From positions 372,001 to 436,000 of the forward strand of contig NZ_QRDX01000001.1 of NCBI RefSeq assembly GCF_003386195.1: a stretch of 64,000 nucleotides of DNA, written 5' to 3'. How positions within the stretch are numbered: the stretch's first letter is position 1; every line of letters starts with the position of its first letter. Source of the DNA: Seonamhaeicola aphaedonensis (lineage in GTDB: Bacteria; Bacteroidota; Bacteroidia; Flavobacteriales; Flavobacteriaceae). The notes under the pieces are model-generated. The model ran no database searches, had not been told where the DNA came from, and saw nothing but the letters and a program-made list of their open reading frames with translations. The position numbers and the translations under genes are program-made. This document shows positions 21,242 to 29,715 of the stretch, in pieces.

Positions 21242-24082
21242 TTAATATTTTAATAGCCTTTTCAATTGGCTTATTTCTATAGCTGTTTTAGGACTAAAGG
21301 CCTCACTTGCCATATAGTGTTTTAAACTATACAGGAGCTGTTGTGCTTCTAGTCTGTTGTGTAAATTGGTATGTAAATCTATAGCTGAGAATATCAATTT
21401 TCCTTTACCAACTTTACATTCAAATAAAAGTGTGGTCCTTCTATTTTTAAACCAGTCATCTATTACCCTTATTATAGGCGTTATTTCTGGTATCTCATCA
21501 AAAATGATAGCGTTGGAATGACTCATGGCATCCCACCATTGCCAATTGGAATGATACTCTGTCGGGAAATGTGCTAATGCTGGATGTGATGGATTACAAA
21601 GAATTCCCAGCGTATGAGGTTTCTGCTCTTTAGTCCAAGAAGTATTCCAGAAAATACTTGAAAATCCTATTCCTATGTTACCTCCATAATTTGGAGCTAT
21701 ATCGCCTTTTGTGATGTTTAAAAGCACATTACCCCCGTTTTGTAAATAGCTGATGGTTTTAGTATCCAGTTTATTTACAATTTTAATGGATGCTTCATTT
21801 TCAATGGTTTCTTTTTGATTTGGATACACCCAAACGTCCCAACTATTCTTAAAATCTTCTACTGAAACAGTTAACGTTAACTTTTTAGCTATACTTATAG
21901 AGCTTAAAGATTGATTAATAGTGCCCAATTGAATGCCATTCCCTATTGGAATATCTGTTTTATCCAATTCACCTTCAGAAAACACACTACCGTCAGTGTG
22001 AGTCAATTGCCATTTTGGAACCACCTGTTGCATAGGGTTTTCACTAAAATGTGCTATTTCAATTTTTGCTGTAAGCGTTTCTGAATTCTTGAAAGTGCGT
22101 TTTTCTAGTCTTGCCAAAGGCACTGTATTTCCACTAAATGATTTAAATTCATCTGGCGACACATAACCTTTTTCATCCCAAAATGCATCTAAAACACCAA
22201 CAAGTGCTGTACCTTGACCCGGAAAATCATGCAAATCTAATAGCTGATACCCTGCCATTCCTTTGGTGCGTAATCCTGCCTCTATATCAGCTTTATAACA
22301 CAATGTTTGTAGTTTTCCTGATGCCAATAAAAAGCTATCTGCTAATTTCAGCATCCCGTTTTCTTCCAAAGATTCTTTAAAAATTTCGAAGTTCTTAGGT
22401 TTTAAAACTCCCGTGTACTTTGACATTTCTTTAAAGTTTGGATATACACACCACTGCCCCATTTCATGCGAAACATAAGGCATCGGGGTTTTGTGAATAA
22501 ACTTACTCCAATCAAATTCTGTTTGTGGGGGTTTTGCATTAATTACACTCTTCAGGTTTTCATTCCAACCTTGTATTCTTGGACCTCTATGGTTATAATA
22601 ATCCATATTTTCAAGATATGGATATCCTGCGCCACTAGTGTATAGCCTTCGGTTATCGAATGCCTTAAAATGGTCAACATACTTTGTTAAATACTGCTTG
22701 TGATTTTTTCCACTTGGCTCGTTACCATAGGTCATGAGCACAAAAGATGGATGATTTCCGTAAGCGTTGATAATATCTTCGCCTTCTTGGTACAACCACG
22801 TATCTACAGGTTTACCATCTCCTAAACCAGCTTTCCACGCAGATGCTTCAGCCTGAATATAAATACCCATCTCATCAGCAGCCTGAAATGCGGCCTCTGG
22901 CGGACACCACGAATGAAAACGCATGTGGTTTAAACCGTGGGCTTTGATAGTATTCATAATACTTTTCCAAGAATTAACATCAGTTGGAGGGTAACCCGTT
23001 AATGGAAAAATCGCACACTCTAAAGTCCCTCTTAAATAAATGGGGCGGTCATTAATTTTAAAAACAGTGCCATCAGCTTTAAAGTCTCGCATACCGAAAG
23101 TTTCCACTTTTTTGTCTAAACCTTTTTCGGAATTTAAAGACAGGTGTATGTCGTATAAGTTAGGATTGAATTCATCCCAAAGTTTGGGCGCATCTCCCAT
23201 AGGATATTCAAACTCAACTGTTTTAGAATCTTCAATTTGAATGGATTCTTTTAAAACCTCAAGAGCTTGTCCGCTTTCTGATTTTTCTATAGCCTGAAGC
23301 GTTAGTTCTGCCGTTTGATTGGATTCAGTGGCATTTTCAATTTGAGCTACTACCCTAACCGTTTTATTTGAGACGTTAGGATACAATTTCACATTTCCAA
23401 TAGACAGTTTTGGAACTGCTGAAAGTGAAATATCTCCAACAATACCATTCCAATTAGTTTGCGTGTTATCCGAAATACTATGAGCATCTAAGCCCACATT
23501 GATGCTTTTAATACGGTTGTCCACACGTATCGAAATAGTATGCTGGCCTGCTGACAATTTACCCAAATTATAATTGTGTGCCGTTGCTAAACTATTTTGC
23601 ATACCTATTTTCTTGTCATCTACCCACAAGATAGACTCCCAGTGTACACGTTCTAAGTTTAGATTAATGTTTTTGCCGCTCCATGATTGTGGAATACTTA
23701 TCCTTTTTTGATACCAAGCAGGCCCTTTGTAATCTTTAACCGGAGTTAGCCAAAAGGAAACTTTAACGTTACCTTCTTGACGATATTTTTTCATTTCTTT
23801 TGAAGTGTACCAAAGGCTATCGTTCCACATATTTCCCGTCCAATTGGTTTTTACAGAAATAGCATTACCCTTGCCGTTTTCTGGCATAGACCCAGGTAAC
23901 TTTATACTGTCGTTCAAACTTAAATTGAACCACTTTTCCTGAATACCTTGGTCTAAAGAATCAATTTTAAAACTCCAGTTTCCTGACAAATCCATATAAG
24001 CCAATTCATCACTTTTACAATTCTGTAAAGTGAAGGCAATGACAATTAAAAGAAAGGTTATATGTATTCTGAAAAGCTTCAT
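21242..24082 (-). CDS. GH2-like exo-glycosidase, lipoprotein (paralogue of 11684-14470)
   Basis: 946 residues with a lipoprotein signal (acyl-Cys in TLQNCKS). It shares domain order and long identical stretches with the GH2-like protein encoded at 11684-14470: FHSWCPPEAAFQAADE, DFPGQGTALVGVLDAFW and NWQWWDAM. Acid/base Glu455 is in YGNEPSG and the putative nucleophile Glu540 in VSHEMGQW. Compared with the paralogue it has an insert near residue 75-110 in the sugar-binding domain and different residues in the loop after the acid/base. This suggests related but different substrates, for example different linkage or sulfation. It sits 8 bp after the SGNH hydrolase gene and 27 bp before the DUF5107 gene. 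Confidence 0.8.
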   Translation of the reverse strand: MKLFRIHITFLLIVIAFTLQNCKSDELAYMDLSGNWSFKIDSLDQGIQEKWFNLSLNDSIKLPGSMPENGKGNAISVKTNWTGNMWNDSLWYTSKEMKKYRQEGNVKVSFWLTPVKDYKGPAWYQKRISIPQSWSGKNINLNLERVHWESILWVDDKKIGMQNSLATAHNYNLGKLSAGQHTISIRVDNRIKSINVGLDAHSISDNTQTNWNGIVGDISLSAVPKLSIGNVKLYPNVSNKTVRVVAQIENATESNQTAELTLQAIEKSESGQALEVLKESIQIEDSKTVEFEYPMGDAPKLWDEFNPNLYDIHLSLNSEKGLDKKVETFGMRDFKADGTVFKINDRPIYLRGTLECAIFPLTGYPPTDVNSWKSIMNTIKAHGLNHMRFHSWCPPEAAFQAADEMGIYIQAEASAWKAGLGDGKPVDTWLYQEGEDIINAYGNHPSFVLMTYGNEPSGKNHKQYLTKYVDHFKAFDNRRLYTSGAGYPYLENMDYYNHRGPRIQGWNENLKSVINAKPPQTEFDWSKFIHKTPMPYVSHEMGQWCVYPNFKEMSKYTGVLKPKNFEIFKESLEENGMLKLADSFLLASGKLQTLCYKADIEAGLRTKGMAGYQLLDLHDFPGQGTALVGVLDAFWDEKGYVSPDEFKSFSGNTVPLARLEKRTFKNSETLTAKIEIAHFSENPMQQVVPKWQLTHTDGSVFSEGELDKTDIPIGNGIQLGTINQSLSSISIAKKLTLTVSVEDFKNSWDVWVYPNQKETIENEASIKIVNKLDTKTISYLQNGGNVLLNITKGDIAPNYGGNIGIGFSSIFWNTSWTKEQKPHTLGILCNPSHPALAHFPTEYHSNWQWWDAMSHSNAIIFDEIPEITPIIRVIDDWFKNRRTTLLFECKVGKGKLIFSAIDLHTNLHNRLEAQQLLYSLKHYMASEAFSPKTAIEISQLKRLLKY

Positions 24083-24090
24083 TTATACGA

Positions 24091-24831
24091 TTAATTATTA
24101 TGACAATTTGATGTGATGAAATATTCGAAAATAGCATCCGCAACAAATTGATGCCCCTTTTGGTTGATATGGTTATTCTGAGCCATATAGCCAATTAAAG
24201 GTTCTGTTTCCGCTAGTTTTTTAAATAGCGCATAGCTATCCACAAGGCCTACTTTATGTTTTTTAGCTAAATCACGAATCATCTCACTATGCTTTGCTAG
24301 TGGTGCTTCGTCAGACGTAATGTCTTCTCTTAAATCAGGAGTCGGTGTTAGTAGAATTACTTTGGCTCCATATTTTAATGCTTCTACAACCATTTCTTCC
24401 CAAGCTACTTTTGCACGCTCTAAACCAATACTTCTGTCATTTAAACCATAATCTATAAACAATACATCTGGCTTGTAAGTCAAGACTTCTTCCTTGAAGC
24501 GTTTGGCACCTTGTTCGGCTTGTTCTCCCCCTATTGACGTAGTAATAGTATTTACTACTGAATAAGGGTAAAAATCATTTACTTTTTTTAAGGTTTTATA
24601 TGGATAAGAGTTGAGTCTATCTAACACCCCTCCTGTAGTATACCCAGTAGGAACTGAGTGCCCATGAAACACTAAATTTATTGTACGGTTTTTGGGCCAT
24701 TTTACTTTCAATTCTTGTTTTAAAGAATCTAAATAATTAGACGCCATGTTTTCTTCAGGCTGAGCACAGGCGTTATTTAAGGCCATCAATAAAAAAAATC
24801 CTAGAGCGATATGTTTTTTGAAAATTGACAT
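24091..24831 (-). CDS. SGNH/GDSL-family hydrolase, exported, possible carbohydrate esterase
   Basis: 246 residues with an N-terminal signal peptide (hydrophobic stretch ending NNACAQ). Block I is FHGHSVPTG, with Ser in the position of the GDS nucleophile; block III is DYGLNDR (GxND type); the C-terminal block is NNHINQKGH, giving the catalytic His. These are the motifs of the SGNH superfamily, which includes acetylxylan and other carbohydrate esterases. In this operon it probably removes acetyl or other ester groups from the glycan before GH2 enzymes act. The active-site block I carries His before Ser instead of Asp (GHS for GDS), a variant seen in PUL-linked members. It is 13 bp downstream of the MFS gene. 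Confidence 0.8.
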   Translation of the reverse strand: MSIFKKHIALGFFLLMALNNACAQPEENMASNYLDSLKQELKVKWPKNRTINLVFHGHSVPTGYTTGGVLDRLNSYPYKTLKKVNDFYPYSVVNTITTSIGGEQAEQGAKRFKEEVLTYKPDVLFIDYGLNDRSIGLERAKVAWEEMVVEALKYGAKVILLTPTPDLREDITSDEAPLAKHSEMIRDLAKKHKVGLVDSYALFKKLAETEPLIGYMAQNNHINQKGHQFVADAIFEYFITSNCHNN

Positions 24832-24844
24832 TATCTATTAGTGT

Positions 24845-26245
24845 TTACTTCTCTTTTGTTAATTCCTGTTCTATTTCCTCCAAAGTTTTTCCTTTTGTCT
24901 CAGGTAATTTTATTCTTATGAATATAAACCCTACTATACAAATGAAACTATATACCCAAAATGTTCCTGAAGCTTCCAAGGCATCTTTCAAAATTGGGAA
25001 TGTAAAGGTTAGTACAAACGAAGCTACCCACAGTGAAAAGGTTGCAATAGACATGGCAACACCTCGAATTTTATTTGGAAATATTTCTGAAAGTACTACC
25101 CAAGTAATAGGTGCTAAAGACATTGAGTAAATAGCAATAGCAGTAATTACCATCAATAATACAGGCCAGCCGGTAAATTGAAAATAAAAAGCCCCTCCTA
25201 AAATCAGATATACTATACCCAATCCAATAGACCCAAAAAGCATTAATTTTCTACGCCCCCAACTATCTACAGTTCTCATCGCTACTAGTGTAAATATTAA
25301 ATTCACACTTCCAGTTATCACAATATTGAATAGCATATCACCAACACTATAACCAGCCGCTGTAAAAATCTCTTGGGCATAATTAAAAATAACATTGATG
25401 CCACACCATTGTTGAAATATTGCTAAAACAATTCCTATAACTAAAATTGGTTTAATTTTTGGATTTTTAAAATCCGAAAAATTGATTTTTGATGTGCTAC
25501 TCTCTTTTAAAGTCAATTTAATATTACTTAATTCCTCCTCAGCATAAGCTTTACCACCAATTTTTAAAAGTATACTTTTAGCCATTTCAGGCTGAGCAAT
25601 TTTCACTAAAAACCTAGGGCTCTTGGGTACAACAAACATCAAAATAAAAAATAGAACAGCTGGAATCAATTCTGCCCAAAACATCCAACGCCAACCAGTT
25701 TGACCGTTCCAAGAATTTAAAATCATTTCTGGCGAAAAATCTTTCGGTATAGATTCAGCGATAAAAAAGTTAGCAATTTGCGCTGCTAAAATCCCTATAA
25801 CAAGTGTTAACTGATTGATTGCCACAAATTGGCCTCTATATTTTGCTGGTGCAATTTCTGCAATGTACATGGGAGATAAGGTAGAAGCTAACCCAATACC
25901 TAAACCACCAATAAGCCTGTAAACTATAAAAGGCGTAAATTCATTGACATATCCTGTACCAAACGCAGAAATTATGAATAAAGCAGCAGCAAGTATTAGA
26001 GGTTGTTTTCTCCCAAACTTATCAGCAACAAATCCAGAAACAACTGCTCCAAAGATGCAACCTATTAAAGCACTACTCATAGCCCAACCTTGTAATGTTG
26101 GCTCTGAACTTATGTTAAAAAAAAGCTCATAGAAAGGCTTTGCCCCTCCAATTACTACCCAATCATACCCAAATAGAAAACCACCCATTGCTGAAACAAG
26201 TGCTAAGAAGAGTAGGTAGGTAAAATTAAATTTTGGTTTAGACAT
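24845..26245 (-). CDS. MFS sugar porter, proton-coupled monosaccharide importer
   Basis: 466 residues with 12 predicted transmembrane segments. Family motifs are visible: GGFLFGYDWVVIGG in helix 1, DKFGRKQ between helices 2 and 3, RLIGGLGIG in helix 4, DSWGRRKLM between helices 8 and 9 and PETKGKTLEEIE at the C-terminus. These define the sugar porter family (xylose, arabinose, galactose and glucose carriers). It should bring the monosaccharide released by the exported GH2 enzymes across the inner membrane; galactose is the natural guess given the LacZ-type enzyme. It lies 36 bp after a sulfatase gene and 13 bp before the SGNH hydrolase gene. Confidence 0.92.
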   Translation of the reverse strand: MSKPKFNFTYLLFLALVSAMGGFLFGYDWVVIGGAKPFYELFFNISSEPTLQGWAMSSALIGCIFGAVVSGFVADKFGRKQPLILAAALFIISAFGTGYVNEFTPFIVYRLIGGLGIGLASTLSPMYIAEIAPAKYRGQFVAINQLTLVIGILAAQIANFFIAESIPKDFSPEMILNSWNGQTGWRWMFWAELIPAVLFFILMFVVPKSPRFLVKIAQPEMAKSILLKIGGKAYAEEELSNIKLTLKESSTSKINFSDFKNPKIKPILVIGIVLAIFQQWCGINVIFNYAQEIFTAAGYSVGDMLFNIVITGSVNLIFTLVAMRTVDSWGRRKLMLFGSIGLGIVYLILGGAFYFQFTGWPVLLMVITAIAIYSMSLAPITWVVLSEIFPNKIRGVAMSIATFSLWVASFVLTFTFPILKDALEASGTFWVYSFICIVGFIFIRIKLPETKGKTLEEIEQELTKEK

Positions 26246-26281
26246 TATTTAGTTTTGTTGGTTTATGTTAATATTAATCTT

Positions 26282-27883
26282 CTAATCCTTAGTTGATAAG
26301 CTACTGTTATACCAATCCTCATTAGGCTTAAAATCTTTACTTAAAAAGTCTTTGCGCTGTTTTTCTAGACGCTGTAACATTTTAGTTCTCCTATTCTCTT
26401 GTTTTTCTTTTGCCTTAGCAATATCATAATTAGGATATACTTCTGGTGTTTTGGCATTCATACTTTTCAAATAAGTGTCTAATTCAGTTCTTAAACCTTC
26501 TACAATTGCTTCTTTTTCTTTAGAAATATTATGCTTTTCACTAGGATCACTCGTCAAATTGTATAACTCATCTCGTCCATCTTCCCAAAAATGGATGAGT
26601 TTATAGTCTCCTTTTCTTATGATGCTAACTGGATCCCCTCCTTGGTTTCCATAATGTGGGTAATGCCAAAATAAAGCTCTTTCATTTAAAGCTCCCCCAT
26701 TGAGTAGTGGTAATAAGCTAATACCATCCACCTTGTGATTGGGATTAGTTTCAGCTCCAACTAAATCCAATAAAGTTGGGTAAAAATCAATCCCTGAAAC
26801 AGGATAAGCTACTTGTTTAGGTGTATTTTTTAACATTGGAACTTTAATAAGATACGGTTCTCTTATACCTCCTTCCCATTGATAACCTTTACCACCTCGT
26901 AAGGGATAATTTGTAGTAGAAAATGCATCACCACTAGCTACACCTCCATTATCTGAGGTAAAGATCACTATGGTGTTATCATCTAAACCTAACTCTTTTA
27001 ATTTATCAAGTACAACACCCACAGCGTTATCCATTGATTCTACCAAACCAGCATAAACTGGATTATCTTGTACATTTCTAATAGGTAATCTAGCTTCCAT
27101 TTCGAAACCAGAATCAGGAATACCTTGTGCCTCCGCTTTGTCCCTATATTTTTTCCATTTAGCTTCTGTTGTTTCTATAGGACCATGCACAGCATAAAAA
27201 GATAAGTAAGCAAAAAATGGTTTTTCTTTATTTGCTTCAATAAAATCAGCAGTTTCAAGAGCTAAACGCTTTGTAAGATTTTCTCCTTTATATTTATAAT
27301 CCAACTTAGGGTTTCTCCAAGGCGCATAATAACCTCCTTTAGGCCCCCCTACTTCCCAGCCTCCTTTGTTTATATCGAATCCATTATTCTCTGGCGAGTA
27401 TGGCTCATCTCCTAAATGCCATTTTCCAGCAAAAAAAGTTTTGTACCCATTTTGCTTTAAAGCTTCAGCGATTGTAATCGAAGAATCCGCCAAAGCATGT
27501 TGATAATCAGGTGGCATTACTTTTGTATTGTAATGATCTCCCCATTTTCTTCCTGTTGCTGCACCAATCCAGTCTGTAATACCATGACGTGCGGGATCTT
27601 GACCTGTCATTAAACTTGCCCTTGAAGGACTACATACTTGACAAGATGCATAACCTTGTGTAAATTGCACTCCCTCACTAGCAATTGCATCTATATTAGG
27701 TGTTTCATAGTATTTACTGCCTGCATAACTTAAATCATAAGCTCCGAGGTCATCAGCTAGAATAAAAACTATATTCGGTTTTTTACTAATAGTTTCTTTT
27801 TTATTATCAATGTCTTTACAACCATTTATATAAATGGTTGTAAGACAAAGACTAAAAACTAAAACTAACTTATTTGTACTCAT
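26282..27883 (-). CDS. Lipoprotein sulfatase, S1 family
   Basis: 533 residues. Acyl-Cys22 ends the lipoprotein signal (INGCKD). The metal-binding motif LADDLGAYDLS (42-52) and Cys84 in CSPSR, the formylglycine precursor, are intact; GKWHLGDEPYSPENNGFD and TSDNGG are further sulfatase motifs. The C-terminal 60 residues are charged and probably helical, with a Lys/Arg/Glu-rich stretch (KAKEKQENRRTKMLQRLEKQ). It is the first enzyme gene after SusC/SusD, separated from SusD by a hairpin region of 53 bp. It probably acts early, at the cell surface or in the periplasm, on sulfated oligosaccharides. Confidence 0.9.
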   Translation of the reverse strand: MSTNKLVLVFSLCLTTIYINGCKDIDNKKETISKKPNIVFILADDLGAYDLSYAGSKYYETPNIDAIASEGVQFTQGYASCQVCSPSRASLMTGQDPARHGITDWIGAATGRKWGDHYNTKVMPPDYQHALADSSITIAEALKQNGYKTFFAGKWHLGDEPYSPENNGFDINKGGWEVGGPKGGYYAPWRNPKLDYKYKGENLTKRLALETADFIEANKEKPFFAYLSFYAVHGPIETTEAKWKKYRDKAEAQGIPDSGFEMEARLPIRNVQDNPVYAGLVESMDNAVGVVLDKLKELGLDDNTIVIFTSDNGGVASGDAFSTTNYPLRGGKGYQWEGGIREPYLIKVPMLKNTPKQVAYPVSGIDFYPTLLDLVGAETNPNHKVDGISLLPLLNGGALNERALFWHYPHYGNQGGDPVSIIRKGDYKLIHFWEDGRDELYNLTSDPSEKHNISKEKEAIVEGLRTELDTYLKSMNAKTPEVYPNYDIAKAKEKQENRRTKMLQRLEKQRKDFLSKDFKPNEDWYNSSLSTKD

Positions 27884-27904
27884 GAACTAATTCAATATCG
27901 TGTT

Positions 27905-27937
27905 GAAAAAATGATTTTAGCAAATTTTTTCTAAAAT
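27905..27937 (-). terminator. Weak hairpin after susD, possible attenuator
   Basis: Directly at the stop of the SusD gene there is a 7-bp perfect inverted repeat, ATTTTAG (27914-27920) and CTAAAAT (27931-27937), with a 10-base loop. On the minus strand it is followed by a T-rich run (about 27905-27910). Partial termination here would give more susC/susD mRNA than enzyme mRNA. The stem is all AT except one pair, so it is weak. Confidence 0.35.
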
Positions 27938-29697
27938 TAATATCCTGGATTTTGAATTAAATTAGGGTTATCTGCTAATCTGTTTTGTCCAAAAGGAAGA
28001 TAATAGCGTTCTTCTCCAAATTGTCGAATATTTCCCTCTGCATTTTTTAAAGTAATTCTATAGGTATCTGTTGCAAGATTGTATCTAAACACAAGCCCTT
28101 TAGTTCTTACATTACCTAAAACATCTGTCGCAATTCTCCAACGAATTAAATCCCAGTAACGCTGTTCCTCGAAAGCCAATTCTACTTGACGTTCTTGTCT
28201 TATATTATCCTCAGTTATCGAATTTCTTAAAGGCATTCCAGCTCTTTCTCTTACCATGTTTATTGCTTCGAGTGCCTCATCAGTTCTTCCTAAATAATAG
28301 GCTGCTTCAGCTAAATTTAAAAGTGTTTCTGCATAACGAAATACAAAGAAATCCTGTCCTGAGTTTAATTCAGCTGTTGCCGTATTAGATGGATCCAATC
28401 TCTTTCGCGCCAATAATGCGGTATTTCTTACGTTTCTTGCTGCTGCGGCGGCTGGTAATTGTTCCCCTGTACCTGGTTTAGTTATTAACAAATTTCTGTT
28501 TGTTGAAACTGTACCATTTTCTAGTTGAGTACTTCCATGAAAGTATATTTTTTGACCCTTCCATTCTGTTTCAGGGTAAAATATACTTGCAATAAAACGA
28601 GGGTCTCTATTACCGAAGAAATCATTAATGTCCCATGTATTATTGGCATTTAAATCACCTCTATTAATACTTTTACCAGTCCTACCATCGGTAAAATCAA
28701 AAAGTTCTGCAAAATCATAAAGTACTGGAAAGTTTGAATTCCATTCTAAACCTAAACCATCCGGATTTGCCAACCAATCTAATGAATGTCCTTTTATGAA
28801 AGGCTCAAATCTTTCTGCAAAGATAATTTCAGGATTGCCTAAGCCTTCATCTAAAAACAAAGATGAAAAATTCTGTACTTTATCAGCTGATTTATTATAC
28901 AAACTAAATAGATTAGATTCAATTACTGCTTTAGAAGCATCATAACTTTTTTGATAATAAGCAATTGCCTCTCCATCAGGAATACCAACTATACCATTTA
29001 GTTTAACTTCTCCAAAATTTGCGATACTCGCAGCATATAACATCGCCCTGCTTTGGAGCATTAGTGCTGTAGATTTATCTATTCTTCCTTCTGCACCTGT
29101 TGGAGTTTCAGATAAATCTGGAATTGCCAATTCTAATTCATTATAAATAAAATCATAAATATCTTTCTCATTAGAACGTGCAGGAAATAGTTCCTCTTCT
29201 GGATCATCTGTGTTTTGAGGTACCGTTATTAAAGGTACTCCTCCAAATCTTCTAGCCAATTCAAAATACTCATAAGCTCTTAAAAACCTCGCCTCTGCAA
29301 TTTTTTCCTTTTTGAATGATTCATTCAGAGTCACACTGTTAGGCATATCTCTAATTAGTATATTAATATTACGGATATTAAAATATGGCCAACGATCAAG
29401 TGGCCCAGGACCAGTTTCTGCTGTATATTGTCTTCTGTAAGTCGAGTTGGGTGTCTGCCAATTGGCAAAATTAATATGTTCTGCTCCTGCTGCAGCTATC
29501 ATACCAATATTTATGTTACCAAAACCACCAAAAATTTGAAATGACATGTTATTGTATAAACCTGCCAAATATGCCTCGGTTAAAGCCTCGTCCTCAAATA
29601 CAACGTTTTCAGATATAAAATCAGCTTGTTTGTCTAGTTGATCCTCACATCCAAATGATATGAGGATAGTTAAAATAATTAAAATTCTTTTGTACAT
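27937..29697 (-). CDS. SusD/RagB-family glycan-binding lipoprotein (PUL module 1)
   Basis: 586 residues with acyl-Cys17 (ISFGCED). The SusD N-terminal helical region with TPR-like repeats includes RFLRAYEYFELARRFGGVPLIT (readable in parts here: LRAYEYFELARRFGGVP), and the RagB C-terminal domain includes EALEAINMVRERAGMP and ERQVELAFEEQRYWDLIRW. The ending ...NPNLIQNPGY is the classic SusD C-terminus. SusD proteins cap the SusC barrel at the outer membrane and help capture oligosaccharides. It is 18 bp downstream of its SusC partner. Confidence 0.95.
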   Translation of the reverse strand: MYKRILIILTILISFGCEDQLDKQADFISENVVFEDEALTEAYLAGLYNNMSFQIFGGFGNINIGMIAAAGAEHINFANWQTPNSTYRRQYTAETGPGPLDRWPYFNIRNINILIRDMPNSVTLNESFKKEKIAEARFLRAYEYFELARRFGGVPLITVPQNTDDPEEELFPARSNEKDIYDFIYNELELAIPDLSETPTGAEGRIDKSTALMLQSRAMLYAASIANFGEVKLNGIVGIPDGEAIAYYQKSYDASKAVIESNLFSLYNKSADKVQNFSSLFLDEGLGNPEIIFAERFEPFIKGHSLDWLANPDGLGLEWNSNFPVLYDFAELFDFTDGRTGKSINRGDLNANNTWDINDFFGNRDPRFIASIFYPETEWKGQKIYFHGSTQLENGTVSTNRNLLITKPGTGEQLPAAAAARNVRNTALLARKRLDPSNTATAELNSGQDFFVFRYAETLLNLAEAAYYLGRTDEALEAINMVRERAGMPLRNSITEDNIRQERQVELAFEEQRYWDLIRWRIATDVLGNVRTKGLVFRYNLATDTYRITLKNAEGNIRQFGEERYYLPFGQNRLADNPNLIQNPGY

Positions 29698-29715
29698 AAT
29701 ATTATTTTTTTGAGG

